64,000 bases of DNA from Melioribacteraceae bacterium (lineage in GTDB: Bacteria > Bacteroidota > Ignavibacteria > Ignavibacteriales > Melioribacteraceae). This document shows, in pieces, positions 8,689 to 18,139 of the stretch (the first letter of the stretch is position 1; each line of letters starts with the position of its first letter). The translations under genes were made by a program, and so were the position numbers. The stretch spans positions 3,195,511 to 3,259,510 of the forward strand of contig CP129490.1 in assembly GCA_030584085.1 (NCBI GenBank), written 5' to 3'. Below the pieces are notes generated by a model that worked only from the letters and a program-made list of their open reading frames with translations, was not told the origin of the DNA and did no database searches.

Positions 8689-9096
8689 TTAGGATAAAAT
8701 CAATTCAACCCACGCACTAAATCTTTCAAAGTGTTTCCGTAATAGCTGGATGTCAGAAACTTTATACAGTTCTCCTTGATAGGAAACAATATTCTTATGA
8801 TCGATCAACTTTTCAAAGTGAGCTATAGCTTTACTTTTCTGTTTATCGTTTGGGGCAGCTTCCTTTAATAATTTGATAATCTCATAATGATTATCCCCGG
8901 TGCATTTTACTGAGGCAAACCGTATGGTAACTGCATCGGCAAGAGCAATTGCAGCGTGAATAATCAAGACCCCGGCTGCATTGTAGTATTCATAATCTGC
9001 CGCAACGTCAGCTCCATTTATAAAATTATGAGAGACTTTGATAAACTTGGAATAGTCGGTTGCATCATATCTTTTTCTTGGTACTTTTTTAACCAT
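8689..9096 (-). CDS. HEPN-domain protein, toxin partner of MNT nucleotidyltransferase
   Basis: The 135-residue all-helical protein follows and overlaps (8 bases) a minimal nucleotidyltransferase gene. This is the standard arrangement of MNT/HEPN toxin-antitoxin pairs, where the HEPN protein is a ribonuclease-type toxin inactivated by the MNT. The segment AAGVLIIHAAIALADAVTIR resembles the second HEPN helix. The usual catalytic R-x(4-6)-H motif is not obvious: the Arg in TIRFASVKC is followed by His only eleven residues later. The protein may therefore be a variant or a non-catalytic HEPN. The assignment rests on gene order and helical pattern. Confidence 0.65.
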   Translation of the reverse strand: MVKKVPRKRYDATDYSKFIKVSHNFINGADVAADYEYYNAAGVLIIHAAIALADAVTIRFASVKCTGDNHYEIIKLLKEAAPNDKQKSKAIAHFEKLIDHKNIVSYQGELYKVSDIQLLRKHFERFSAWVELILS

Positions 9097-9700
9097 GGAT
9101 TATCCTATTTATTGATTTACCGGAAATAACATTACCTTCTTTGATTATATTATCAATTGGCGGCTTTATATTTTTAGCCCTTGATTTAAATTCTCGCTCG
9201 GTTATATAGAATGGGGCAAGATTAACACCAAATTCATTAAACAGCTTATCACGTAAACTACTTATCTTCTCCTCAACAAGAGCTTTCTTTCCCTTATAGA
9301 CAATGCATAAATCTAGATCGCTTTCAACTGTTTCATCTCTTCGCGCGACACTACCAAATATAATTAAGCTAATTGACCACTTGCCAAGACTCTTTTTAAT
9401 ACTTTCAAATATTGCGTTTATATATTCTCTTTCATATGAGTATAGGTTTTCAATTATTTGCTTGTTTAGATAATGATTCCGGTTTAAGGTAAAATAGTGA
9501 GACCTTCCGGCTGTAATTCTATTGACTATTTTGAGAGCCTCCAAGTTTGCAAGGGTATTGTGGGCGGATTGCGGTGTTAGATTAGTAATCCTAGCAAGCT
9601 CACGACCGGTTAAACCCGTATTGCGAATTGAAAGTTCTCTTAACAATGAAACCGCTGAAGGAGCAGAAAATATGCTGTTCAGTACGTTATAGATTTTCAT
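9089..9700 (-). CDS. Winged-helix MNT nucleotidyltransferase, antitoxin of MNT/HEPN pair
   Basis: The 203-residue protein joins an N-terminal winged helix-turn-helix (residues about 10-75, GLTGRELARITNLTPQSAHN) to a minimal nucleotidyltransferase domain. The active-site motif is GSVARRDETVESDLDL, with G116-S117 and the metal-binding D128 and D130. MNT antitoxins of this class add AMP to a Tyr of the HEPN partner; this is family knowledge. The fused DNA-binding domain suggests that it represses its own operon. Imperfect repeats just upstream (TTGACA at 9731 and 9751) could be its operator. It is the first gene of the pair. Confidence 0.8.
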   Translation of the reverse strand: MKIYNVLNSIFSAPSAVSLLRELSIRNTGLTGRELARITNLTPQSAHNTLANLEALKIVNRITAGRSHYFTLNRNHYLNKQIIENLYSYEREYINAIFESIKKSLGKWSISLIIFGSVARRDETVESDLDLCIVYKGKKALVEEKISSLRDKLFNEFGVNLAPFYITEREFKSRAKNIKPPIDNIIKEGNVISGKSINRIIHG

Positions 9701-10029
9701 CTTATCTCACTTATTCTGTGTCTATTATTATTGACATATGTCTAGTAAACTTGACACAAAGATAATGATTATTATGGAAATATATAATAGAAATTTTGCG
9801 ATATAAGGGAAAGTCAAAAAAGATTTATTGGGAGAATTCATTTTACTTAGCTTAAATAGAATTCCCAGGGTTTCGAGAGAGATTGGAATAGGCTCGATAT
9901 GTAACACTTAAGCTTAGAGAAGATTTATCCTTAGTTGAAACTGCAAGTTCATGTAAGATCATCCGTAAGCTTTAATCTTGATTTATTTTATGCTAAATTC
10001 GGATTGCAATTCAAAAATACTTATAGTGA
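9701..10029. promoter_or_regulatory. Divergent regulatory region between MNT/HEPN and type III R-M
   Basis: No gene is visible. Close to the MNT start lie the 10-bp palindrome GACATATGTC (9733-9742) and two TTGACA repeats exactly 20 bases apart (9731 and 9751); these are candidate operator half-sites for the winged-helix MNT protein. An imperfect inverted repeat containing GAATTC arms lies at 9829-9867. Promoters for the divergent restriction genes must be within this stretch, but no unambiguous boxes were found. Confidence 0.4.
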
Positions 10030-12726
10030 ATGATTCTAAAACTCGAACAACTCGAATATCAGCAAAAGGCGATTAACTCAGTTATAAAAGTTTTTGAGGG
10101 ACAGGAACGAAATACCTTCGAGAACGCCGGGAGTGATGGAATTCGTTCGAATATTCTTACGCTTACCAAAGATGAACTGTTAACCAATATTAAAAAAGTC
10201 ACCGAAGAAAACGGGATATCCTTGGAAGCTGGTAAACTTTCCCAGGAGAATGATCTTTGTATTGAAATGGAAACCGGAACGGGTAAAACTTTAGTTTATC
10301 TAAAAACAATTTATGAATTGTATGCTCGTTATGGTTTTACCAAGTTTATAATATTGGTTCCAACAGTTCCTATAAGAGAAGGTATCTTATCAACGTTTGA
10401 GGCATTTCATAAACAGTTGGACGATCTCTATGGATTTACGCCGAACTTATTCGAGTATGATAGCAAAAGATTGAGTAAGGTAAAGAGTTATATAGAGGAG
10501 CAGCATCCGCAAATAATGGTAATGACGCTGCAGTCTTTTAATTCTGAAGATAAGATTCTGAATCAGGCTGAACGAGAAGATCTCTTTGCTAACCTAGCAT
10601 ACATCGATGCGATTGGCGCAACTAATCCATTTATTATAATGGATGAGCCGCAAGAAGGAATGGATACAGATAATTCCATAGAACGTATTAAGAAGTTGAA
10701 TCCAATTTATAAACTCCGTTATTCGGCTACTCATAAAGTAATGAGAAATCTCATCTATCGCCTAACTCCATTTGAAAGTTATAAACAAGGTTTGGTTAAA
10801 AAGATAGAGGTTCTTACCGTTACCGAAAAGAATGACGAAGCCTCAATGAAAGTAGAGATTGATAGAATAGACACTTCTAAAGATATTAAGGTGAAGCTTA
10901 AGGCTTGGCATCTTACCGCAAGCGGCTATAAGTTCAAAGGGACTAAACTCCTTGGCAAAGATGATAAACTTGATGAAGTAACAAATAATGTTAGTTACCC
11001 TGGATATGAAATTGACCGTATTACAAAACCGCCTATGAAAAAAGGATTCGTGCAGTTTAAGAATGGCGTAGTAATTAACGAATCAGAGAAGGCTCAGGAT
11101 TTTTCATTGATATTCGGTGAACAATTATATTGGCTAATATATAGTCATTTCGATAAGAAGGAAAAACTAAAGAAGCATGGGATCAAATGTCTGTCGCTGA
11201 TATTTATAGACAGAGTTGCAAATTATATAGATGACAATGGAATTATCAAGACAGCTTTTGCTGAACAATACAATAAAGTCTATAAAGAAGTTTATAAAAA
11301 AGAGCCATCAAAAGAGGATATAGAAAATATTCAAGGATACTATTTTGCTCAAACCGGCAAGGGAGATTATACCGATAGTGAACGTTCCATGAATACGAAC
11401 AAAGAACTCTTCGATCTAATCTTGAGAGATAAAGAGAAGTTGCTTTCAATAGATAACCCGGTAGAATTTATATTTTCTCATTCGGCTCTTGGGGTTGGAT
11501 GGGATAATCCAAATGTTTTTAACATCGCAACCTTGAATCAGTCATATAGTGAGATTAAAAAACGTCAAGAGATCGGGCGCGGATTAAGAATATGTGTAAA
11601 CCAAGACGGACGGCGAATCTATGATAAGCCGTCAGTACGCGAAGGCGAAGAGATCAATTTACTTACGATTATTCCTAATGAGACATATGAAGCGTTTGCC
11701 GCTCAATATCAAAGTGAAATAGTTGAGATTTATGGCTCAACCGAAGCCGGAGCAGAAACAAGGCATACCCATAAAGGTGAAAAGAAATCAGAGAAGAAAG
11801 CAACAAGAAATAAGACTCTGTTTGAGTCAGAATCTTTTAAGAAGTTCTGGCGTAAACTAGCACGCAAAACAGATTATTTAGTTTCCTTTGATGATGATGT
11901 GATAATTGCAAAATCCATCGAAGCTTTGAAGACGATTAAGGTGGAAGCTCCTCAAGTTGAAGTGGCTTTGCACCGTATAAGCGATATCCAGGATGTATAT
12001 ACTACTGCTGAGAATAAAGGGCGTCAAGCCGGGAAAGGAAAAGTTACTTTTGCGCCAATGGATATAATTGAAGAGATCAGCGAAAACACAGGGATTTCAT
12101 ACAAATCTGTTTTTGAAATATTAAAAGGAATTGATAATTATAATGAAGTAGCCAAGAATCCTCCTAAGTTTTTACAAGAAGCTGTTACAAAGATCAGGCA
12201 AATTGAGTTAGATGAATTAGTAAGAGGCTTGACATATAAGCTTAACGGTGATAAGTATGATTTAAATGACTTAAAAGAAATCATCATCCGTAATACTGAT
12301 AGATTTCAAGAAACGCCCAACAGAGGAATCTACGATTTGATGTTCTGGGAAAGTGATATAGAAAAAGAGTTTGCCAAGGAAGCAGATACAGATAGTGAAG
12401 TTGTATGTTTCTTAAAGCTGCCGGAATTTTATAAGATCGATACTCCGATTGGTCCCTATAATCCGGATTTTGGAATTGTACTAAAACGGAAGAAGATTAA
12501 AAGCACTGATGCCGATGAATTTTACTTTGTTATAGAAACCAAAGGCACTAATGATATAAATGATCATAAAGCTCTAACGCTAGATGAAATCACAAAGATT
12601 AAATGCGCACAAAAGCATTTTACTGCCCTTGGCATAGATGCATTTTTCGATTACTATGCGCCGGTTAAAGAGTACAAATCATTTAAGAAAAAAGCTGATA
12701 GTAAAGTATTAGCCGCGGATATTTAA
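10030..12726 (+). CDS. res: Type III restriction enzyme, Res subunit
   Basis: The 898-residue protein has the superfamily 2 helicase layout of type III Res. Walker A is ETGTGKT (81-87), motif Ia is near FIILVPTVPIREG, and motif II is DEPQ (205-208). A late motif VI, RQEIGRGLRICVN, lies near residue 520. The C-terminal nuclease site is visible as PD (812-813) followed by E836-T-K838, the PD-(D/E)xK pattern. In the family, Res works with Mod to cut DNA after ATP-dependent communication between two inversely oriented sites. All key motifs are intact. Here res precedes mod, the reverse of the most common order. It lies beside the MNT/HEPN pair in a small defence island within the mobile element. 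Confidence 0.9.
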   Translation: MILKLEQLEYQQKAINSVIKVFEGQERNTFENAGSDGIRSNILTLTKDELLTNIKKVTEENGISLEAGKLSQENDLCIEMETGTGKTLVYLKTIYELYARYGFTKFIILVPTVPIREGILSTFEAFHKQLDDLYGFTPNLFEYDSKRLSKVKSYIEEQHPQIMVMTLQSFNSEDKILNQAEREDLFANLAYIDAIGATNPFIIMDEPQEGMDTDNSIERIKKLNPIYKLRYSATHKVMRNLIYRLTPFESYKQGLVKKIEVLTVTEKNDEASMKVEIDRIDTSKDIKVKLKAWHLTASGYKFKGTKLLGKDDKLDEVTNNVSYPGYEIDRITKPPMKKGFVQFKNGVVINESEKAQDFSLIFGEQLYWLIYSHFDKKEKLKKHGIKCLSLIFIDRVANYIDDNGIIKTAFAEQYNKVYKEVYKKEPSKEDIENIQGYYFAQTGKGDYTDSERSMNTNKELFDLILRDKEKLLSIDNPVEFIFSHSALGVGWDNPNVFNIATLNQSYSEIKKRQEIGRGLRICVNQDGRRIYDKPSVREGEEINLLTIIPNETYEAFAAQYQSEIVEIYGSTEAGAETRHTHKGEKKSEKKATRNKTLFESESFKKFWRKLARKTDYLVSFDDDVIIAKSIEALKTIKVEAPQVEVALHRISDIQDVYTTAENKGRQAGKGKVTFAPMDIIEEISENTGISYKSVFEILKGIDNYNEVAKNPPKFLQEAVTKIRQIELDELVRGLTYKLNGDKYDLNDLKEIIIRNTDRFQETPNRGIYDLMFWESDIEKEFAKEADTDSEVVCFLKLPEFYKIDTPIGPYNPDFGIVLKRKKIKSTDADEFYFVIETKGTNDINDHKALTLDEITKIKCAQKHFTALGIDAFFDYYAPVKEYKSFKKKADSKVLAADI

Positions 12727-12741
12727 GACGGAGAAATTTTT

Positions 12742-14631
12742 ATGAGTAAAGGAAAATATATGATGGAAACTCCCGATCTTAATTCGGAGCGATTAGAGAC
12801 ATTGAAAAAACTATATCCGGACTTATTCACAGTTGAAGGAAAACTTAATACTCATGAGTTGGAGAAATTAGTTGATCCGGCTGCAGTTCATGAAACCGAG
12901 CGATATGAGTTTAAGTGGTTTGGTAAAAGCGAAGCCAAGAGAAGAGCATTTACGCCGAGCCGAGCTACATTAAGATATGATGTTGACCGTTCTGTGAATC
13001 CGGATAAGGCTGATGGCAATATGATTATTGAGGGAGAAAACTTAGAAACATTAAAATGCCTCCTTGCTGCATATAGAGAAAAGATTAAATGTATATACAT
13101 TGATCCGCCGTATAATACAGGAAAAGATTTTGTTTACAGCGATAAGTGGGATGAAAGCAAGGAATCTTACTGGGAGCATATTGGCGTTACAAAAGACGGT
13201 GTTAGATTAGATACAAATACTGATTCAAGCGGCAGATACCACAGTAATTGGCTGAATATGATGTACTCCCGGCTTCTTATAGCCCGGCAGTTGTTGCGTG
13301 AAGATGGCGTTATCTTTATTTCGATTGATGATACCGAAGTTCATCATTTGCGAAAATTATGTGACGAGATATTTGGTGAGGATAATTTGGTGGGCGAAAT
13401 AACTTGGTTAAAACGTGCTGGAAGGAGTAACGATGCAAAACTCATGAACAATGTTGCTGAATATATTGCAGTATATCGAAAGTCGGATAAGCTTTCACAA
13501 ATGCGCGAACCACGCCCAGAAGAATCAAATAAAGGTTATTCAAACCCAGACAATGATCCAAGAGGTGATTGGACAAGCATTTCCTATGTAAGCCAAAGAC
13601 CAAAATCCGAGAGACCAAATTTATGCTATAGCATCATAAATCCATACACGAATAATGAGATATATCATCCAACTCATTCGTGGAAGTATAGCAAAGAACA
13701 AACCGATTTGCACATCAAGGAGAATCGCTTGTATTGGGGAGAAGCTGGTAATCATACCTATCCCCGTCTAAAAGTATTTATGTCAGAATTAAAAGAAGGA
13801 CTTGTTCCAATCAATTTTTGGAATTATAAAAACTCAGGTTCCATCGATGAAGGTACGAAAGAGGTTGATCAATTATTGGGAATAAACGTTTTTGATTATC
13901 CTAAACCGGTTAGGTTATTAAAAAAGATTATTGAAACTGCCGCATCTGAGAATGAAATTGTCCTTGATTTCTTTGCTGGCTCTGGAACCACTGCTCAGGC
14001 AGTTATGGAGCTTAACAAAGAGGACGGCGGGAATAGAAAATTCGTCCTTATACAGATACCGGAATTAACAGATGAAAAGAGCGAAGCCCATAAAGCCGGA
14101 TATAAAAAGATTTCTGATATAACAATTGAACGTAACAAAAGAGTCACAGCCAGGATAGAAAATGAAATGGCAGATAAACCGGACTTGTTCAAGGATAAGG
14201 ATTTATCTCTTGGCTTTAAGGTCTACAGACTTGCTAAATCCAACTTCCCTCGAGTTGATTTTAGACCGGATCCGGATAAATCAGAAGAAGAGAATGCCGC
14301 GGCGTTAGAGAAGTATATATTAGAAAAAGAAGCCTCATTTATAAGTCTTACTAATGCGGCTGATGTGATGGATGAAGTACTGTTGAAAAATGGCTTTAAA
14401 CTCAACTACAGCAAGGAGAAGATTAAGAGCTTTAAGAAGAATGATCTATATAAAGTCTCTGACGGCGAAAGATCAGCACTGATCTGTCTCGATATGAAGA
14501 TCGAGCCGGATACTTTTACAGAACTGCAGAGTTATAAGGATACAAAGTTTATATGTCTAGAGCAATCGCTGGATACAAAGATGAAGTGGAATCTCAAACA
14601 ATTACTGGGAGATTATTTAGTAGCTTTCTAG
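12742..14631 (+). CDS. mod: Type III DNA methyltransferase, Mod subunit
   Basis: The 629-residue protein is an amino-methyltransferase of the beta class: the catalytic motif DPPYNTGKDF is at residues 121-130 and the AdoMet motif DFFAGSGTT at 409-417. The region between them (about 200-400) should hold the target-recognition domain. It starts 15 bases after the res stop, behind a GGAG ribosome site, so both are co-transcribed. Mod methylates adenine in an asymmetric site and provides specificity to the Res-Mod complex (family knowledge). No simple-sequence repeat suggesting phase variation is visible in the gene. Confidence 0.9.
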   Translation: MSKGKYMMETPDLNSERLETLKKLYPDLFTVEGKLNTHELEKLVDPAAVHETERYEFKWFGKSEAKRRAFTPSRATLRYDVDRSVNPDKADGNMIIEGENLETLKCLLAAYREKIKCIYIDPPYNTGKDFVYSDKWDESKESYWEHIGVTKDGVRLDTNTDSSGRYHSNWLNMMYSRLLIARQLLREDGVIFISIDDTEVHHLRKLCDEIFGEDNLVGEITWLKRAGRSNDAKLMNNVAEYIAVYRKSDKLSQMREPRPEESNKGYSNPDNDPRGDWTSISYVSQRPKSERPNLCYSIINPYTNNEIYHPTHSWKYSKEQTDLHIKENRLYWGEAGNHTYPRLKVFMSELKEGLVPINFWNYKNSGSIDEGTKEVDQLLGINVFDYPKPVRLLKKIIETAASENEIVLDFFAGSGTTAQAVMELNKEDGGNRKFVLIQIPELTDEKSEAHKAGYKKISDITIERNKRVTARIENEMADKPDLFKDKDLSLGFKVYRLAKSNFPRVDFRPDPDKSEEENAAALEKYILEKEASFISLTNAADVMDEVLLKNGFKLNYSKEKIKSFKKNDLYKVSDGERSALICLDMKIEPDTFTELQSYKDTKFICLEQSLDTKMKWNLKQLLGDYLVAF

Positions 14632-14694
14632 AGATACAAATATATTCATGTATATCCTATATATATTGGACAGTTGAATCTCCTCCTTGAGCAT

Positions 14695-14712
14695 GGAGAA
14701 CGGAAGTTCTCC
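14695..14712 (+). other. Hairpin with GNRA-type tetraloop downstream of mod
   Basis: GGAGAAC-GGAA-GTTCTCC is a perfect 7-bp stem closed by a GGAA loop, 63 bases after the mod stop. No U-tract follows, so it may protect the 3' end of the transcript rather than terminate it. Confidence 0.45.
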
Positions 14713-14845
14713 TCCATTATATCCGATGTAAAAAGCTCAATAATGATTACAGCCAAAATTAGAAATCATATCATATATTATAGATTATACATTATATCCT
14801 TATGTGGAAAGCAATATATATTATAGACATATATATATCAGCAAA

Positions 14846-14940
14846 GGTGGAAAGGTGGAGATTGTTCTTGTAAATACTAAAAGATTAATTGCTTGTAAAA
14901 GTTTCAGTTAATGTATGGGTGAGTACTCCACCTCTCCACC
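14846..14940. repeat. Spaced inverted repeat with GGTGGA units
   Basis: The arm GGTGGAAAGGTGGAG (14846-14860) is repeated inverted as CTCCACCTCTCCACC (14926-14940), with 14 of 15 positions matching and a 65-base spacer. Each arm itself contains a direct repeat of GGTGGA. The region lies between the convergent mod and primase genes, about 430 bases without a gene. It could be an origin-type or protein-binding site of the element; it shows no coding sign. Confidence 0.5.
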
Positions 14941-14990
14941 CATATATGAAATAGGAGCTATAGAATTAATAATTCAAGGGATGAAAAATC

Positions 14991-15023
14991 AGTGCTTGCG
15001 GAACTAATTGTTCCACAAGCACT
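14991..15023. terminator. Bidirectional hairpin between mod and primase genes
   Basis: AGTGCTTGCGGAAC / GTTCCACAAGCACT forms a 14-bp stem with one mismatch and a five-base loop. It lies between two convergent transcripts and 43 bases past the primase stop, as expected for a shared transcription end. Confidence 0.6.
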
Positions 15024-15065
15024 ATATCTGTTTGATTCATGATTTACCAACAAAGAGGTTTAGAC

Positions 15066-16943
15066 TCACTCCTCGCCATTATACTCAGGTAAGTTCAGAA
15101 GTTCATCCTCGCTCAAAGGTTTAGAATGAGGTGAAATCCCGATTTCTTCCATGAGTTCATACAATTCTTCGTATTCTTCAGAATCTAAATCCGGGAATAA
15201 TTCTTCTTCCTTCGTGGCTTCCTCAGTCTGTTGAGAAATTCCGAGGATTGATTTAATCGGTTCAGCATCTGCCGTGTAATCAAACTCAGAATCATTTACT
15301 TTTATTCCTATAACCCAATGAATTTTCTTGTAGATCTTCCCGGAGTGTGATTTAACGTGATTTATGATATGGGTCGGACAATGGAATAAGGACTCGAGCG
15401 TATTCATAAACTCCGTTCTGGACTTGGCAGTTGTGCCTTGTTCTTTGTTGCACCAGTGCTGGTATGAAGCATAGATATGCTTTAATGTTGTCGCGCAATC
15501 AATTCCACTTTCGGCAGTTAGATCACAGCTTTGTTCAACAAACTCACCTATAGAATTTGTCTTTCTTTTAAAGACTTCGATGTTTTCATCAACATGTTTG
15601 GGAGAATCAAAATACACGGATCCGTCTTCTCTTATGATTTCCGGTACTTTTGAAAGTACAAGATTTAAAATTCCCGATAATTCCATTATCAGTTTTTTAT
15701 CAAGCGTTGGATCAGGATTTTTTTCGAAGTTATTCTCGAATTTAACTATTTGTAACCTTCTAAGAATTGCATTATCAACCTCTTTGAATGAAGGCATTCG
15801 ATTAGCTGCAATTATGAGTCGCGCATTGTTATAAAACTCCAATGGTTTCTCATAAATTTGCCGAGCAGCTATGGTATCGCCTCCGGAGAGTGATTTTAGA
15901 ATGCTCGATTCCTTTTCTGAAGATGATATTTCGTTAGAGAAATTCGCCAACTTACCAACTAACTGTTGAACGGAATAATTCGCGTTTGTGGATAGATCTT
16001 TTAATGACTGATTGCGTACATTCTGTTTGCCAAGAAAAGCCGACCACAAATTAATAAGTGTTGACTTTCCATTTGCTCCCTTACCAAGAAGGAAAAGGAA
16101 TTTCTGGTATTCATACGTTGGGATCATTGTGTACAACATCCATTTGAGTATGAAGTCAACAACTTCTTTCGAGCCAAGTATTTCAATGATTTTTTCTTCA
16201 AACAATTTACACTCAGCCGCAGGATCATAAACTAAAGGAAATTGTATTGTTGATTTATGATGAGGCGTATGTGGCATAAGTTGCTGTTTGCATAAATCGT
16301 ATAAACCATTTTTGAAATTAAGAATCATTTTATCGCTATTGAAATCCCTCTCGAAAAATAATTCTTCTTTTGTTTTGAGTCGTTTGAATAATCCATTGAT
16401 TCGTGTAGTGTTTATTTGCTCCGGTTCATAAATTGCATTGAGAAAACTCTCAATGTGCATTTTACATTTATCCTCATGTAGTACACTCCAAACACCATCT
16501 TCATAATAATAAAAATTATGAGTTGCAAGATGATATAAGATAAAGTGCTTGTTGTAATCAATGAAATATTTTGCCGCATATGACTCATTGAATTTTTCAC
16601 TGACTCTTTCCGGCAGTTCAAGTGGAGTTTTTATGTTTAATGATTTTGCAAGAGAACATAAATTCTCCTTACCACAAATCATTTCACATAAATCACTTTT
16701 AGGTTTTTCATCAGTTTGAATTGAGTTCCATATTTCATCAACCCTATTCAAATCAATACCGGCATCGAAGCAAAGAATTTGAAACTGCTTTTTACCAATT
16801 TCTTCGAATTCGGAAAAGAGAATTGCTGACTTTAAAAGATCATAATCTTCTAAATCCTCTTTGCTTATCATTTTATCTAAATTATTTACCATATAATTGC
16901 ATCTTTTTTTCATGACTTCTAATTGTTGTAGATTATGCTGCAT
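15066..16943 (-). CDS. Phage/plasmid D5-type primase-helicase (SF3)
   Basis: The 625-residue protein has a D5_N-like N-terminal half and a superfamily 3 helicase C-terminal half. Walker A is GKGANGKST (287-295), a Walker B-like strand is in KLANFSNEISSSE, and the sensor region is FYNNARLIIAANRMP followed by NAILRRLQIVKF. Such proteins load at origins and unwind DNA during replication of phages, satellites and integrative elements. Its start codon overlaps the preceding integrase gene by 11 bases. The C-terminal tail is acidic (EEELFPDLDSEEYEELYEL). No zinc primase domain is obvious at the N-terminus, so the primase activity is uncertain while the helicase is clear. Confidence 0.88.
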   Translation of the reverse strand: MQHNLQQLEVMKKRCNYMVNNLDKMISKEDLEDYDLLKSAILFSEFEEIGKKQFQILCFDAGIDLNRVDEIWNSIQTDEKPKSDLCEMICGKENLCSLAKSLNIKTPLELPERVSEKFNESYAAKYFIDYNKHFILYHLATHNFYYYEDGVWSVLHEDKCKMHIESFLNAIYEPEQINTTRINGLFKRLKTKEELFFERDFNSDKMILNFKNGLYDLCKQQLMPHTPHHKSTIQFPLVYDPAAECKLFEEKIIEILGSKEVVDFILKWMLYTMIPTYEYQKFLFLLGKGANGKSTLINLWSAFLGKQNVRNQSLKDLSTNANYSVQQLVGKLANFSNEISSSEKESSILKSLSGGDTIAARQIYEKPLEFYNNARLIIAANRMPSFKEVDNAILRRLQIVKFENNFEKNPDPTLDKKLIMELSGILNLVLSKVPEIIREDGSVYFDSPKHVDENIEVFKRKTNSIGEFVEQSCDLTAESGIDCATTLKHIYASYQHWCNKEQGTTAKSRTEFMNTLESLFHCPTHIINHVKSHSGKIYKKIHWVIGIKVNDSEFDYTADAEPIKSILGISQQTEEATKEEELFPDLDSEEYEELYELMEEIGISPHSKPLSEDELLNLPEYNGEE

Positions 16944-17886
16944 AATTAAACACCTCCATTGCTTTTTTTAAGTTATTGAGATTTAGGTGAGCATATCGTT
17001 CTGTTGTTTTAACATTGCTATGCCCCAAGATTTCCTTTACTGTGTATAAATCAGCTCCATTTTGCACTAAATGACTCGCAAATGAATGACGGAGCGTGTG
17101 GAAATGGATTTTTTCATCGAACCCTAATTTTCGCACAATTGATTTGAACAGTTTTGAAATGTAGTCTGTGGAATAACGATAACCGTTCTTCTTACAGAAA
17201 ACATATCCATTTGAGCTATTGTTGTTTCTTAATTCTAATAGAGCAGAATGCAATCGATTGGATAATGGAATTATACGTTGTTCACGAGTTTTTGTTATGA
17301 ATTCATTATCACCGATTGTAATTACTCGATTAGAGAAATCGACATTACTCCATTTTAGATTGATTATTTCTGATAATCTACATCCCGTAAAGAATGCAAA
17401 CAGAAACAAAGTTGAATGGGTAACGTCTACAGTCTCTTCCAGAATTAGATTCAGATCTTCTACCGTCAGATAGAAAGGAAACTCCAATTGCTGTTTACTA
17501 AGTTTTACTTTAGTAAACGGGTTGTCGTTAATGTACTCCCAATCTTTAGCTTTATTAAAAGCTGCTTTGAGGTTGCGATAATAGACGCGATACCCTTTGG
17601 GAGCGGTCTGCTTTAGCCAATCAATGAAATCAATTATTCTTTTAAAATTGATATCGATCAGCTTAGCATCTTTTCCAAAGAACTCAATCATTTTTTGAAA
17701 TGAAAGTTCGATGGATTTGTTGTACTTTAATGAGTGATAGGATTTAGAATACCGAGTGTATTCTTGGCTAAATCCATCAAGGTGCAACGAACTGCTACTT
17801 CGCTTTTCCAAAAGATTCGAAAGCGAATCATGGAGGAATTTCATTTCCTCCGTCGAGAAGTTGTTAAGATTGTTTTTGAAATTCAT
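16933..17886 (-). CDS. Tyrosine recombinase (first integrase)
   Basis: The 317-residue protein has an N-terminal SAM-like core-binding domain and an intact C-terminal catalytic domain. Catalytic residues are visible: R170 in TGCRLSE, H263 and R266 in HTLRHSFAS, H289 in LGHSNVKTT and the nucleophile Y298 in ERYAHL. It resembles XerC/D-like integrases. It overlaps the primase gene and appears to be transcribed with it, so it may be the recombination enzyme of the replication module rather than the one acting at the tRNA site. It is clearly related to the second integrase 2.3 kb away, yet diverged from it along its whole length. Confidence 0.9.
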   Translation of the reverse strand: MNFKNNLNNFSTEEMKFLHDSLSNLLEKRSSSSLHLDGFSQEYTRYSKSYHSLKYNKSIELSFQKMIEFFGKDAKLIDINFKRIIDFIDWLKQTAPKGYRVYYRNLKAAFNKAKDWEYINDNPFTKVKLSKQQLEFPFYLTVEDLNLILEETVDVTHSTLFLFAFFTGCRLSEIINLKWSNVDFSNRVITIGDNEFITKTREQRIIPLSNRLHSALLELRNNNSSNGYVFCKKNGYRYSTDYISKLFKSIVRKLGFDEKIHFHTLRHSFASHLVQNGADLYTVKEILGHSNVKTTERYAHLNLNNLKKAMEVFNYAA

Positions 17887-17936
17887 GTAGAATCTCCGTT
17901 TTATTTTGAGTTACAGAGATTATTGCAGGAGACGTT

Positions 17937-18090
17937 CCGTTAAATTCCGTGAAATGTAATCTGCATTTTTAACGATTATGAAAAGAAAATATTGATAGGG
18001 CGAAGAAAATGTTATGTCTCAATTTTTGACAAAAATTTAACGGTTCTTAACAAATAAATTATTGATGGAATAATTCACGTAAATTAACGG
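17937..18090. repeat. 17-bp inverted repeat upstream of first integrase
   Basis: CCGTTAAATTCCGTGAA (17937-17953) and TTCACGTAAATTAACGG (18074-18090) are inverted copies matching at 15 of 17 positions. A third TTAACGG core lies between them near 18039. The sites sit in the AT-rich 250-base gap upstream of the integrase gene, where recombinase arm sites or autoregulatory operators are often found. Confidence 0.5.
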
Positions 18091-18139
18091 TATGATTTCT
18101 TCTGAGGATTAAGTCTTTACTTAATTGCGAGTAATAAGG

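Noticed and set aside
12742-14631. Phase-variable type III methyltransferase
   Set aside because: Phase-variable mod genes usually carry tandem simple-sequence repeats near the start. None are visible here.
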